From NCBI RefSeq assembly GCF_002087085.1, contig NZ_MWQY01000007.1, forward strand, positions 1-64,000: a DNA stretch of 64,000 bases. The letters run 5' to 3'. How positions within the stretch are numbered: the stretch's first letter is position 1; every line of letters starts with the position of its first letter. Position numbers and translations under genes: made by a program. This document shows, piece by piece, positions 1 to 8,457 of this stretch. The notes beneath the pieces are model-generated. The model saw only the letters and a program-made list of their open reading frames with translations. It was not told where the DNA came from and did no database searches. This DNA is from Marispirochaeta aestuarii (lineage in GTDB: Bacteria; Spirochaetota; Spirochaetia; JC444; Marispirochaetaceae).

Positions 1-2917
1 AAGCAAGTACCGCCCCGTTGATGTCCACCGCTCCGGTTCCGCTTATGACGATGTTCCCGCCAGTGCTTGTTATTGGGAATCCAATAGAAATTGGATTATT
101 CGCGATCCCGTTGATATCAACAAGACCGACCGCCTCGATGAACCCTCCTTGAGAAAAACCTGCAGCATCCAAATCGAGGCTCAAAAGGTCGGCTGTCGTA
201 CCCCAGTTACCCGAAGAACTCACCGTTCCTCCAGTTCCCCCGTTTATCGTCAGGCCATAGCCGCCAGTTATTTCGGCAAAAGTCAGGTTCGCTCCGGCGG
301 GATTGCCATTGGACGTAGTATCGATAACGGCGGTGTTCGTCAAGCTCAGGGTAGTAGTGTCCAGATTTATGGCCCCGCCCTCACTCAGGATTGATCCCGC
401 CAGGGATTTTACACCCGACACAGCTGTCAGCCCGTCAACAAAGCTAACAACGTCACCTCCAGCGTTGCCGAAGGAAATCGATCCGGTGTTACCCAAGGTT
501 GTGGCTCCGGCGATGCTGGTTGACTGGGCACCTGTGCTGTCATTGAAGCTCAAATCGAAGGCCACGCCGGCGCCGACGCTCAATCCCGTTGAAATGGTCA
601 GAGCGTCCGGGAAGCTAATGGAACCGGCGGTCTTGTTGAGAACCACGGAATCGAAAGAGTTCCCACCGGAAATGACTGTCTGGCCTCCGTTTCCATCGAA
701 CTCAACGGTGCCGTTGTTGTGAGAGAAGGTGCTCGGGGCAAAATCTCCACCTATATAGGTTATGCCACTGGTGGCGCTATAGGTATCAATACCCAGATCC
801 CCCGAAAAGGTAATATTGCCGCTGCCCGCGGTAATCGACCCTCCGCCGGCGGTATCGTCGCCGACGGATAAGGTTCCCGCGGTTGCAGTGAGGGCACCGT
901 CGACAAACAGTCCCTGATTGAGCGTAAGATTCTGATTGCCGACATCGAAGCTTGCCCCCGCCTCGATAATAAGCTGCCCAACAGTAGGACTGACGCTTCC
1001 ATTATCGAGGTCGGGCCAGACCGGCAGAGCCGGCGACGCCGGGATATAGGCGGAATCAGCTCCCCCCGGAACTCCGACGGGGCTCCAGTTGGCGTTATCA
1101 TTGAATATCGTAGAACCTGCAGCACCGGTCCAGACGTAGCTGTTTGTCAAAGCGGAAACAGTGCTTATCTGGGCGGTATCGACAACATTCCAGCTTAAAC
1201 CGTTGTCATAAGAAAGCTCAAGGTATCCCGCGGTCTCGGTTGCCCCGGCCGTCACCTGTATACCGTCGATGGTCATGATATCACCGACAGAGAATGTCGC
1301 AGATGGTTCTATTGTGATAATACTCCCACCTGCATTCGTGTACGAGGCGGCGCTAATGTCCCCGCCGCCGATGGCAAAGTCCAGGGCGGAGGCAGCGAAG
1401 CTTGCATCCAGCCCGCCAGGGATGCGTAGCTGCAGGGTTTCCGTTCCGCCGGATCTGGTAATAACCGTCGAGCCTCCGGTCTCTGTTATGATTACCCGCG
1501 GCAGAGTTGCCGTGGTGCTGAGATCGATTTCGGTATTGCCGGCGGTCTCCAGACGGGGCTCCGGATCCGTTTCGAAGGAGATCGCAGCTGTCTCATTGGC
1601 GCTCGAAAAGATGTCCACCGTTACATTGACGATTTCAATTGCAGAGCCGACGACACCGACTGTCGCCAGTCCGTCGCTATCTGTTGTAACCGATTGGCTC
1701 TGCGCCGAAGCTACCGCCCCGCCGTTTACATAATCGATCGTCGCGCTGCCACCCACATTGACAGTGATGGACATGGAATACGGAAGAGGTGTCCCGGAAG
1801 AGTCAACGATCTGCAGGGTAACCGTCTCTATGTCGGTCCCGTTGTTCACAGCAATACCGTCTTCGGCGGTAACTGCTACATAATCCGGATTCGTCGATAC
1901 AGGAGATTCAGCCCCGTAAGCCCGTACCACACCGTCATTGGCGTCGAAGGCCGCCGCCGTCGATCCGTTATCCAGGGAGAAAAAGATCTCGGCGGCATCC
2001 TGGTATCCAGAACCGGAGCCCTCGGTGAGTTCCATACGCCAATACCCGTTGGTTTCTATTGTGGTAATCGTATGGTATGCTTCCGTAACGTCGTCCGGAA
2101 AATTTGTCGCGCCTCCATCCAGACTGGTGCCATTGATAACCAGTACAGTGGATTTATTGTACAGATCGGCGGTGTTACCGGTACTGTCGAAGTCCCAGCC
2201 GTGTACTCCCAGATCTTCGCCGTCCATAGCGTTGGATACAAAGGGATAGATCGTCCAGTCCGGTGCTCCGTCACCGGTCTCCGCGTTATAGATGGGCCAG
2301 GAATAAGCAAAGCTCCGCACTCCGCTGATCTGGGTCGGTACCCCGCTGCTGAAACGGGAAAGATCCAGCTGAAACGCATTTTTATAGTTGCCTCCATTGG
2401 TAGCCGCGTCGACGACGACCTTGAAGTAGACCTTGGTTCCGAGCTGTTCCCCGTCGGATAGTTTCACTCCGCCGAAGTAGGTCCAGTGAGAACTCTCGCT
2501 GCCGGTGATGTTATAATTAGCCGTATTGTCGGCAGTAAAGAACCCGAGCTGTCGGCCAGCCTGGGTTTCTCCCAGAGAGCCAAATATTCTTTGCCGGGAA
2601 CTTGCATCGGTCAGAGCTCCGGTTCCTCCGAAAAGGTAATAATCGGTGGAACCTGAATTCTGGTCCGGTACTGCACCGTCGGAGCCAGCGTCGTTAATTC
2701 CGATATAGATAAACTCGTCGTCCGCTACCGCATCGGAGGGAACTTCGAAAAAGACAACGGCAAACAGGTCAGCGCTGCCAGAGCCCAGAGTAGCCGCTTG
2801 CTGCAGCCAGTTGTTGGGTTCCGCAGGGATATTGCTCTGGCTCCAGACAGAAACACAGGGAAAGATTATCGATGCAACCAGGAGAAGAACAATAGATATT
2901 CTGCGGTCAAGCAACAC
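1..2917 (-). CDS. Large secreted repeat-rich surface protein (C-terminus beyond window)
   Basis: The minus-strand frame is open from a GTG at 2917 to the window edge, giving about 972 codons with no stop. A GTG start is chosen because AAAGAGGA lies about five bases upstream; the adjacent TTG at 2914 is an alternative. The N-terminus is a signal peptide: charged LLDRR, a hydrophobic stretch, then a likely cut after VWSQ. The first ~400 residues hold a globular secreted domain. Further on is the motif YVWTGAAGSTIFNDNANWSP followed by GVPGGADSAYIP, typical of large bacterial secreted beta-rich proteins. After it come glycine/threonine-rich strand repeats including HNNGTVEFDGNGGQT and a phrase like NSFDSVVLNKT. 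These suggest a parallel beta-solenoid or adhesin exported to the surface; this is inferred from composition. The C-terminus, where an anchor or autotransporter barrel could sit, is not visible. No specific ligand can be assigned. Confidence 0.85.
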   Translation of the reverse strand, partial: MLLDRRISIVLLLVASIIFPCVSVWSQSNIPAEPNNWLQQAATLGSGSADLFAVVFFEVPSDAVADDEFIYIGINDAGSDGAVPDQNSGSTDYYLFGGTGALTDASSRQRIFGSLGETQAGRQLGFFTADNTANYNITGSESSHWTYFGGVKLSDGEQLGTKVYFKVVVDAATNGGNYKNAFQLDLSRFSSGVPTQISGVRSFAYSWPIYNAETGDGAPDWTIYPFVSNAMDGEDLGVHGWDFDSTGNTADLYNKSTVLVINGTSLDGGATNFPDDVTEAYHTITTIETNGYWRMELTEGSGSGYQDAAEIFFSLDNGSTAAAFDANDGVVRAYGAESPVSTNPDYVAVTAEDGIAVNNGTDIETVTLQIVDSSGTPLPYSMSITVNVGGSATIDYVNGGAVASAQSQSVTTDSDGLATVGVVGSAIEIVNVTVDIFSSANETAAISFETDPEPRLETAGNTEIDLSTTATLPRVIITETGGSTVITRSGGTETLQLRIPGGLDASFAASALDFAIGGGDISAASYTNAGGSIITIEPSATFSVGDIMTIDGIQVTAGATETAGYLELSYDNGLSWNVVDTAQISTVSALTNSYVWTGAAGSTIFNDNANWSPVGVPGGADSAYIPASPALPVWPDLDNGSVSPTVGQLIIEAGASFDVGNQNLTLNQGLFVDGALTATAGTLSVGDDTAGGGSITAGSGNITFSGDLGIDTYSATSGITYIGGDFAPSTFSHNNGTVEFDGNGGQTVISGGNSFDSVVLNKTAGSISFPDALTISTGLSVGAGVAFDLSFNDSTGAQSTSIAGATTLGNTGSISFGNAGGDVVSFVDGLTAVSGVKSLAGSILSEGGAINLDTTTLSLTNTAVIDTTSNGNPAGANLTFAEITGGYGLTINGGTGGTVSSSGNWGTTADLLSLDLDAAGFSQGGFIEAVGLVDINGIANNPISIGFPITSTGGNIVISGTGAVDINGAVLA

Positions 2918-2961
2918 GTTTTTCCTCTTTCTAAATATAGGTAATACAGCGATTTGAATTT

Positions 2962-2991
2962 ATCATACTCTTCGATTTTTTTCTAAAACAA
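2962..2991 (-). promoter_or_regulatory. Putative sigma-70 promoter for the large surface protein
   Basis: On the minus strand TTGTTT (2991-2986) and TATGAT (2967-2962) are separated by 18 bases and lie about 45 bases before the GTG start. The match is moderate; assignment rests on sequence only. Confidence 0.4.
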
Positions 2992-3005
2992 TCTTTTCCA
3001 AATTG

Positions 3006-3035
3006 CAAGTTACCCCTCCATAAAGGGGTAACTTG
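3006..3035 (-). terminator. Perfect 12-bp hairpin downstream of the LruC lipoprotein
   Basis: CAAGTTACCCCT at 3006-3017 and its exact reverse complement at 3024-3035 enclose a six-base loop. It lies about 70 bases after the stop of the lipoprotein gene that ends at 3107 and before the next minus-strand gene. No uridine run follows directly, although an AT-rich stretch with TTTT and AAAAAAA comes within 40 bases, so it may be a terminator or an mRNA-stabilising structure. Confidence 0.6.
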
Positions 3036-3106
3036 AGAAAAGGATTTACATGGGGGTCTAAGGAAGAGGAGTATCGTTGATTCCGGACTCACCTGGAACC
3101 CAATAT

Positions 3107-5404
3107 TCACTCAGCCAGAAAGATGGAGACAGCTTCGGAGACTACATCCGGTTCAAGTACTGTGGCTACTCCATTCTTCCAGACCACCGCTTCAGTCGCA
3201 GCTTCCGTCGTCTGAGTTCCAGCCAGATAAACGTCGGAGCCATCCACGGCAATACCAGTGGCACTGGTGGGAAAACTGGAATCCTCACCAAACAGGTCGG
3301 TCTGGACAGAGCTGTCATCAAGCCACCAGGCCGCCCGTTTGCCGGGGAGGTCCAAATCGAAGTAGGATCCGGCTGCGTACACATTACCCGAATCTACCCA
3401 GATCCCGCTGGCCTGGGCACCGACACTGTTCAGCTGTATTTCCGTCGATACACCTTCCCGCCAGTACGCTGCCGTTCCCGTATTGTAGCGTCCGGCGATG
3501 AAGGCATTGTTTCCATTATGATAGATAGCCTGGGCATTGGAACCGGCTCCTCCGCTGAGTATGCTCAAACCCGTTGCGGTATCGATCCAGTAAACCGCCA
3601 GCTGCGAAGTCGAAACACCCGACACATAGACTCTTCCCGCATCGTCCAGCTGAACATCCGTGCCTCTTGCGTAGCTGCCACGCTGCAACTCGAATTCCGA
3701 AACAGCGCCGTCGTCGCTCCAGTAGACAGCCCCTGTACTCATGGAGCCGTCCCAATAATAGCCTGAGACGTACACCGTGCCCTCGGTATCGACGATAATC
3801 CCTGTGGCCCGCGCATTGACCGCGAGATCACTGCCGGCAATACCGTTCTTCCAGTAAACGGCCACATCACGACCCGAGGAATCCCGATAAAATCCTGATA
3901 CGTAAACATTACCATCGCCGTCGACATGTATGTCAGTAGCTTTGGATGCACTCAAAGGGTGCAAGTCAATTCGATTGACGGTGGTATCTTCTGCGATCCA
4001 GTACGCCGCCACGGAATAGGAGTCTGGCGTATAATTACCTGCAATGTAGGCTTTTAACGCTTCTTCTCCCGGATCATTAGGATCATAGGGATTTTCATAC
4101 CAATCCCTGGCCTCTAAACCTCCGCTTAAGCGCCAATCAGTAAAATCAGGGTAGAGCTCCTCAATGCGCTGACCTTCATCCGGATGTACCCAGTCTATGG
4201 GAATTAACAGAGCCCAGGGAAATCCATCATCGTCGATAAATCGAACTTCCGGGTTTATTGACCTGCTGAGAGATTCAGCATCCGCCAGATGTATATCATG
4301 GCGAGTATCGTACACATACAGATAGGGGTTGAATGGAGGCCGGGAAAGAAGTGCCGTTCCCTCCGGTGCAGCATCATCCAAGAAGTATTGAGGAGAATCA
4401 AAATCCAGTACAAAGTAGGCCTCTTTTCCTAGCGCTTTATCCGTACGTGCGAAAAGCACTATCTCCGCGGGAGCTCCGACCCTGCGGGCCAGCCTGGCTT
4501 CATTGCCGCCGCTATTGATAAATGTTCCACTGAGAGCTGCTTTCCCCTCAAAAGAGTCAATACGGAGCCCGAAAGCATGATTATATCCGGCCAGCTTCTG
4601 CAGCGCTTTCGCCTGGATGATAAGCCGTTTAACCCTGCCTTCGGCATCCAAGATTTCCTGAATATTATAGTTTGCGATAAAATCGTTATAATCAGCGTCT
4701 CCCGCGTTGGCCTGTCCGAAGAGATCTTCGAATGCGATGGTAATATTCTGGTCCGCAGGTATATTCATGACAAAGGCTGAGTCAGGATCGTCAGGAAATT
4801 CGTCATATTTATCGGGAACACCGTCACCATCACTGTCCCGCATAGGTCCGATACCCCTAGCACCTGCTGAAAGGCTTATCGAGTTGCCTGATGAGGACTG
4901 AACCATGGAGACGGTGCGGCGGATATGCGAGAAAGCCGCCATATCATCAATCGATATCGTCCGTGAGACATACCCTTCGGCTTCTATCTTGAGCTGATAC
5001 ACCTTCGGCGCCGCCGGCAGAACCAATTCGGCTTTCACTACCTCGTCGGCTTTTACCGAGGTTGAGTAAAGACGATTCCCTCCCTGATCCCAGAAGCTCA
5101 GGAAAATCAAGGGAATATCATCCGGAAGACTCAAGGAAAAGTCCAAGGGCTGTGGATTTTCACCGCCACTACCTTCGTAAAGCCTGAAATCAAGCTCGAC
5201 CGAGGAGCTCAGCAAGGTTTCGAAAGTAAAATCATCCCGGCCGGTTCGCGCTTCGTCTTCTATCTGGTCCGGCGGAAGAACAAAGACCGTATTCCCCGTT
5301 GCCCCGGCGTCGGAGCTTTCGTCCAGGGGCATCTGGCACGCCACGATTGTAAACAAAACCAATACCAAAGGGAATAATCTAGATATTCTCTTCTTCACAT
5401 ACAT
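3107..5404 (-). CDS. LruC-domain lipoprotein with C-terminal YVSG-type repeats
   Basis: A 765-residue lipoprotein. The signal peptide ends in a lipobox with acylated Cys23 (FTIVAC). Residues ~190-440 match the LruC/DUF4842 domain: a calcium-type DSDGDGVPDKYDEFPDD, then IAFEDLFGQANAGDADYNDF, then HDIHLAD and DDDGFPWALLIP, all hallmarks of that family, first known from a Leptospira outer-membrane lipoprotein. Residues ~450-765 are tandem ~45-residue repeats built on AAYWxxxG and VYVSGxY, probably a beta-propeller. The same repeats make up nearly all of the lipoprotein encoded just upstream (5461-6510), 56 bases away on the same strand, so the two are probably co-transcribed paralogues, one having gained the LruC module. 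Location is likely periplasmic or surface outer leaflet. The function of the repeat part is unknown. Confidence 0.88.
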   Translation of the reverse strand: MYVKKRISRLFPLVLVLFTIVACQMPLDESSDAGATGNTVFVLPPDQIEDEARTGRDDFTFETLLSSSVELDFRLYEGSGGENPQPLDFSLSLPDDIPLIFLSFWDQGGNRLYSTSVKADEVVKAELVLPAAPKVYQLKIEAEGYVSRTISIDDMAAFSHIRRTVSMVQSSSGNSISLSAGARGIGPMRDSDGDGVPDKYDEFPDDPDSAFVMNIPADQNITIAFEDLFGQANAGDADYNDFIANYNIQEILDAEGRVKRLIIQAKALQKLAGYNHAFGLRIDSFEGKAALSGTFINSGGNEARLARRVGAPAEIVLFARTDKALGKEAYFVLDFDSPQYFLDDAAPEGTALLSRPPFNPYLYVYDTRHDIHLADAESLSRSINPEVRFIDDDGFPWALLIPIDWVHPDEGQRIEELYPDFTDWRLSGGLEARDWYENPYDPNDPGEEALKAYIAGNYTPDSYSVAAYWIAEDTTVNRIDLHPLSASKATDIHVDGDGNVYVSGFYRDSSGRDVAVYWKNGIAGSDLAVNARATGIIVDTEGTVYVSGYYWDGSMSTGAVYWSDDGAVSEFELQRGSYARGTDVQLDDAGRVYVSGVSTSQLAVYWIDTATGLSILSGGAGSNAQAIYHNGNNAFIAGRYNTGTAAYWREGVSTEIQLNSVGAQASGIWVDSGNVYAAGSYFDLDLPGKRAAWWLDDSSVQTDLFGEDSSFPTSATGIAVDGSDVYLAGTQTTEAATEAVVWKNGVATVLEPDVVSEAVSIFLAE

Positions 5405-5460
5405 ACTCAGCCTCTTCAGAAAACAACATTGATATTACCATAAATATAGACAAAAGCGGA

Positions 5461-6510
5461 TCATTGCGCCAGATAAATCGCGTTTGCTCTGGATTCGGTT
5501 CCCGACTCCAGGGGGACCACAGCGCCGTTTTTCCAGTAGATGGCTTCGGTAACTGTTGCAGTAGTCTGCGTTCCAGACACATAGATATCGGAGCCGTCTA
5601 CGGTGATGTCATAGGCGGAAGTCGCGTAGTTGGAGTCCTCACCAACAAGCTCGGCCTGCGGTGATGAGTCATCGAGCCACCATGTTGCACGACGATTGCC
5701 ATATGTAAGGCTGACAAAATAGTCCCCAGTCACATAGACACTGCCGTCATCGACCCATATACCGTAGGCATGCCCACCAGGTGAAACAAGATCGGTTCGT
5801 GTCGACGAGTCAGTCTGCCAGTAAGCGGCAGTTCCTGATTGGTATCGCCCTGCTATGAAAACATTGGTTCCATCATGAAAGATTCCCTGGGCAGTCGATG
5901 TAATGGTAGTGTCCAATTCGGCAAGGCCGGATGAATTGTCCAACCAGTAGGCAGCGTAGTTATTCACAGTTTTACCTGAAACATAGACTGAAGATCCGTC
6001 AAGAATAATATCAGTTGCTCTTGCATTAATTCCGCTGCCGAGCACTGTCTCACTTATTGATCCGTCGTCAGTCCAGTATACTGAAGCGTTGTATTCAGAA
6101 AGATTCCAATAGTATCCAGACACATATACTGTCCCTCCGGAATCCACGGTTATCCCCGAAGCCTGGGCAGAATTAGTCATGGGATTACTGAGGTCGCCGC
6201 TCTGCACCCCGTCCTTCCAGTAAACAGCCACCTGTATATCCGATGCGTTGATATAATATCCCGAAATATAGATGCTGCCGCTGTCGGTGATGAAAATGTC
6301 CGTGGCTTGGGAATCTTTCAACGTGGGAACATCCAGATCGACCCGCGTTATGGTCGTCCCGTCGTCGGTCCAGTAGGCGGCAGCCGTATAGCTGAGGCCG
6401 GTATCATAATAACCGGCCACATAAACGGTAATTCCTCCATCATCCGGCGGAGAAGTGTTACACCCGAAAAAAAACAGAAGGATCAGAAGCATATATAGGA
6501 AATTCTTCAC
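5461..6510 (-). CDS. Repeat lipoprotein (YWxDGT / VYVSGYY repeats)
   Basis: A 349-residue lipoprotein with a short signal peptide and lipobox LFFFGC (Cys17). After a short Pro/Asp linker the whole protein is seven or so repeats of about 45 residues, each containing AAYWxxD, a predicted strand, and GSIYISGYY or VYVSG. The pattern suggests a closed beta-propeller. The last two repeats are clearly homologous to the end of the next gene (for example GEDSNYATSAYDITVDGSD against GEDSSFPTSATGIAVDGSD). The gene is first in a two-gene unit behind a good promoter at 6633-6661. Role unknown; no catalytic motif is visible. Confidence 0.85.
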   Translation of the reverse strand: MKNFLYMLLILLFFFGCNTSPPDDGGITVYVAGYYDTGLSYTAAAYWTDDGTTITRVDLDVPTLKDSQATDIFITDSGSIYISGYYINASDIQVAVYWKDGVQSGDLSNPMTNSAQASGITVDSGGTVYVSGYYWNLSEYNASVYWTDDGSISETVLGSGINARATDIILDGSSVYVSGKTVNNYAAYWLDNSSGLAELDTTITSTAQGIFHDGTNVFIAGRYQSGTAAYWQTDSSTRTDLVSPGGHAYGIWVDDGSVYVTGDYFVSLTYGNRRATWWLDDSSPQAELVGEDSNYATSAYDITVDGSDIYVSGTQTTATVTEAIYWKNGAVVPLESGTESRANAIYLAQ

Positions 6511-6632
6511 AAGGCTGCTCCCATTGATCCTGAGAAAGGCACGGTGCTGCCGTCGGTTGATCTAAAGAAGCAGAATCTAATGGCAACTGGATCACGTTTT
6601 ATTTGTATCGACACTTTTTAGTCGACAATGTA

Positions 6633-6661
6633 ATTATAACACTTCAAAATAAAAATACCAA
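6633..6661 (-). promoter_or_regulatory. Sigma-70 promoter for the repeat-lipoprotein operon
   Basis: TTGGTA (6661-6656) and a perfect TATAAT (6638-6633) lie 17 bases apart on the minus strand. Transcription from here would give a leader of roughly 115 bases before the ATG at 6510. The rest of 6511-6632 shows no gene. Confidence 0.65.
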
Positions 6662-6696
6662 TTCACGTTGGTAAAAAGAGTTGCAGGTAAAATTGT

Positions 6697-7060
6697 TCAG
6701 AGAGACAATACGATGAAGTCTAAAGGGATTCCTTCACCATCCAGCACCTAGGAGCGATTCATTTCCCCGGGCTGGTAATAATCCGGCTTTCCGTACTTGC
6801 CCGCCGGTCCCAGACGATAGACCATGATCCAGGGAACCTCGCCGTTAACCAGCCAGTACTCCCGGACTCCGTATTTTTTTTTCATAGAGGTTCAGCTTTG
6901 CGGTCTGGTCTTTATAGCCGGTGGATTCAGACAGCAGCTCCACGGCAGGGTCCGGGGCTCCGTGGGCCCCCCCCGTTCATCCAGACGGCCAGGCGACATA
7001 GTCGGTGTAGGTGTAGGGTCTCTCCTGTGGTTTCGGCACAGCGATGGGTACCTCCTGCAT
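6697..7060 (-). pseudogene. Decayed Uma2-family nuclease gene
   Basis: From ATG 7060 the minus strand reads a typical Uma2/DUF820 N-terminus, including PYTYTDYVAW, and stops at once with TGA after WPSG. In another frame, from about 6960, the family's core reappears: PAVELLSESTGYKDQTAKL then LYEKKYGVREYWLV, corresponding to the conserved EilSpsT...KD..K and YWiV motifs of this PD-(D/E)XK-like family. Intact members have about 190 residues; the region between the N-terminus and the core, with much of the usual middle, is missing. An in-frame TAG at 6750-6748 interrupts the C-terminus, after which VLDGEGIPLDF continues in the same frame to TGA at 6697. Internal deletion, frameshift and nonsense mutation together make this a dead gene. 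Uma2 genes are often multicopy in such genomes. Confidence 0.8.
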
Positions 7061-7121
7061 GTTTACCATAGTATAGCCCCGAATATACAACAGAAAAAGA
7101 GCTGCCCTCAAACAGACCTCT

Positions 7122-7151
7122 TTGACCCTCACACCCCCCCTCTGGTAGAAT
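7122..7151 (+). promoter_or_regulatory. Likely aroA promoter
   Basis: TTGACC at 7122-7127 and TAGAAT at 7146-7151 are 18 bases apart, about 30 bases before the aroA start. The C-rich spacer is unusual. Confidence 0.5.
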
Positions 7152-7181
7152 CGAAGACGCAGATAACAGACGAGGTGGCGG

Positions 7182-8438
7182 ATGATTCAGACAGTTTTTC
7201 CCGTTGAGTCCCTGGAGGGGTCAATCACCATTCCGGGCTCCAAATCCCACACTATCCGGGCGCTGCTGATCGCCTCCCTGGCGGAGGGGGAAAGCCTGCT
7301 CTCGTCGCCCCTGGACTCCTCGGATACCCGCTCCTGCATTGTCCTCTGCCGCGCCCTGGGGGCGGAGATTACCGAGGAGGATTCCGCCTGGCGCGTACAG
7401 GGGACCGGGGGGATTGTAAAACCCGTCGAAGACGAGATTGATGTCGGAAACTCCGGGACATCCCTGTACCTGGGGGCGGGAGCCGCGGCTCTGGGGAAAA
7501 AGAAGATAGTCCTGACCGGGGACGAACAGATCCGCTCCCGGCCTGTTCAGCCCCTGATAAGCTCCCTGAGCGACCTTGGGGCCGATGCGGTCAGCGTAAA
7601 GAAAAACGGGTCCGCCCCTATACGCATAAAGGGCCCCCTGAAGGGGGGAAAAACACGCATTGAATGTCCCACCAGCCAGTATCTCTCCAGTCTTCTCCTG
7701 GCTCTGCCCCTGGCGGAGGGAGATTCTGAGATAGAGGTCCCCCTGCTCCACGAGAAACCCTATGTGGAAATGACCCTGGACTGGCTGGACCGCCAGGGTA
7801 TCCGTTACGAGAACGATGGTTTTGCCAGGTTCAGGATTTTCGGAGGACAACGCTACTCCGCCTTCGAAAGTCTGATTCCCGGGGATTTTTCCACCGCCAC
7901 CTTTTTTCTCTGTGCCGCGGCCATTACCGGATCGACCATAACCCTGGAAAACCTGCACATGAATGATCCCCAGGGCGACAAGGAGGTGGCGGAAATCCTG
8001 GCCCGCATGGGCTGCGCCGTTACAATTCAGAAACGGGCCATCACAATCTCCGGAAAGGCCATGGAAGGGCGGGTCATCGACATGAACGCCATCCCCGATG
8101 CCCTGCCCGCCATGGCGGTAAGCGCCTGCTACGCCCGGGGTACGACGGAACTCGTCAATGTTCCCCAGGCCCGGCTCAAGGAGACCGACCGCATTGCCGT
8201 CATGCGGGAAGAGCTCTCCAAATGCGGCGCCGATATCGAGGAACGTTCCGACGGGCTGGTAATACGGCACTCCCCCCTTAAAGGCGGGACTGTATGGAGT
8301 CATCGGGACCACCGTATCGCCATGGCCATGGCCGTCGGGGCCCTTGGGGCGGAACGTCCCATCGCCATTCGGGATGCCGAGGTTGTGGCGGTTACGGTTC
8401 CCCAGTTTTTTCCCCTCTTACGTTCACTCTACACCTGA
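7182..8438 (+). CDS. aroA: 3-phosphoshikimate 1-carboxyvinyltransferase (EPSP synthase)
   Basis: This cytoplasmic enzyme transfers the enolpyruvyl group of PEP to shikimate 3-phosphate in the chorismate pathway. The 418-residue length is normal. Visible family motifs are PGSKSHTIRALLIAS near the N-terminus, VGNSGTSLYLGAGAAAL (phosphate-binding loop region), SQYLSSLLLALPLA, PGDFSTATFFL, NAIPDALPAMAV, the RLKETDRI signature and HRDHRIAMAMAVGAL near the C-terminus. Several positions differ from the enteric enzyme: SHT where many have S-x-x-x-R-A, and RSRPVQPL where others have RERPI. It may therefore belong to a divergent class; substrate residues seem kept. ltaE follows 19 bases downstream in the same direction and is probably co-transcribed; no other aro gene is nearby. 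Confidence 0.93.
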   Translation: MIQTVFPVESLEGSITIPGSKSHTIRALLIASLAEGESLLSSPLDSSDTRSCIVLCRALGAEITEEDSAWRVQGTGGIVKPVEDEIDVGNSGTSLYLGAGAAALGKKKIVLTGDEQIRSRPVQPLISSLSDLGADAVSVKKNGSAPIRIKGPLKGGKTRIECPTSQYLSSLLLALPLAEGDSEIEVPLLHEKPYVEMTLDWLDRQGIRYENDGFARFRIFGGQRYSAFESLIPGDFSTATFFLCAAAITGSTITLENLHMNDPQGDKEVAEILARMGCAVTIQKRAITISGKAMEGRVIDMNAIPDALPAMAVSACYARGTTELVNVPQARLKETDRIAVMREELSKCGADIEERSDGLVIRHSPLKGGTVWSHRDHRIAMAMAVGALGAERPIAIRDAEVVAVTVPQFFPLLRSLYT

Positions 8439-8457
8439 GATACAAGGAGTTTATGCT

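Noticed and set aside
303-2461. Overlapping plus-strand open frames opposite the large surface-protein gene
   Set aside because: Repetitive Gly/Thr/Ser coding on the minus strand leaves antisense frames open. They have no SD, no domain and no continuity; the minus frame has a signal peptide and runs without a stop.
3107-6510. Tandem repeats as a CRISPR or minisatellite
   Set aside because: Repeats are clear in protein sequence but diverged in DNA, and there are no uniform spacers.
7221-8312. Minus-strand open frame of 363 codons opposite aroA
   Set aside because: aroA has all family motifs and a promoter; the antisense product is Gly/Pro/Gln-rich without a domain.
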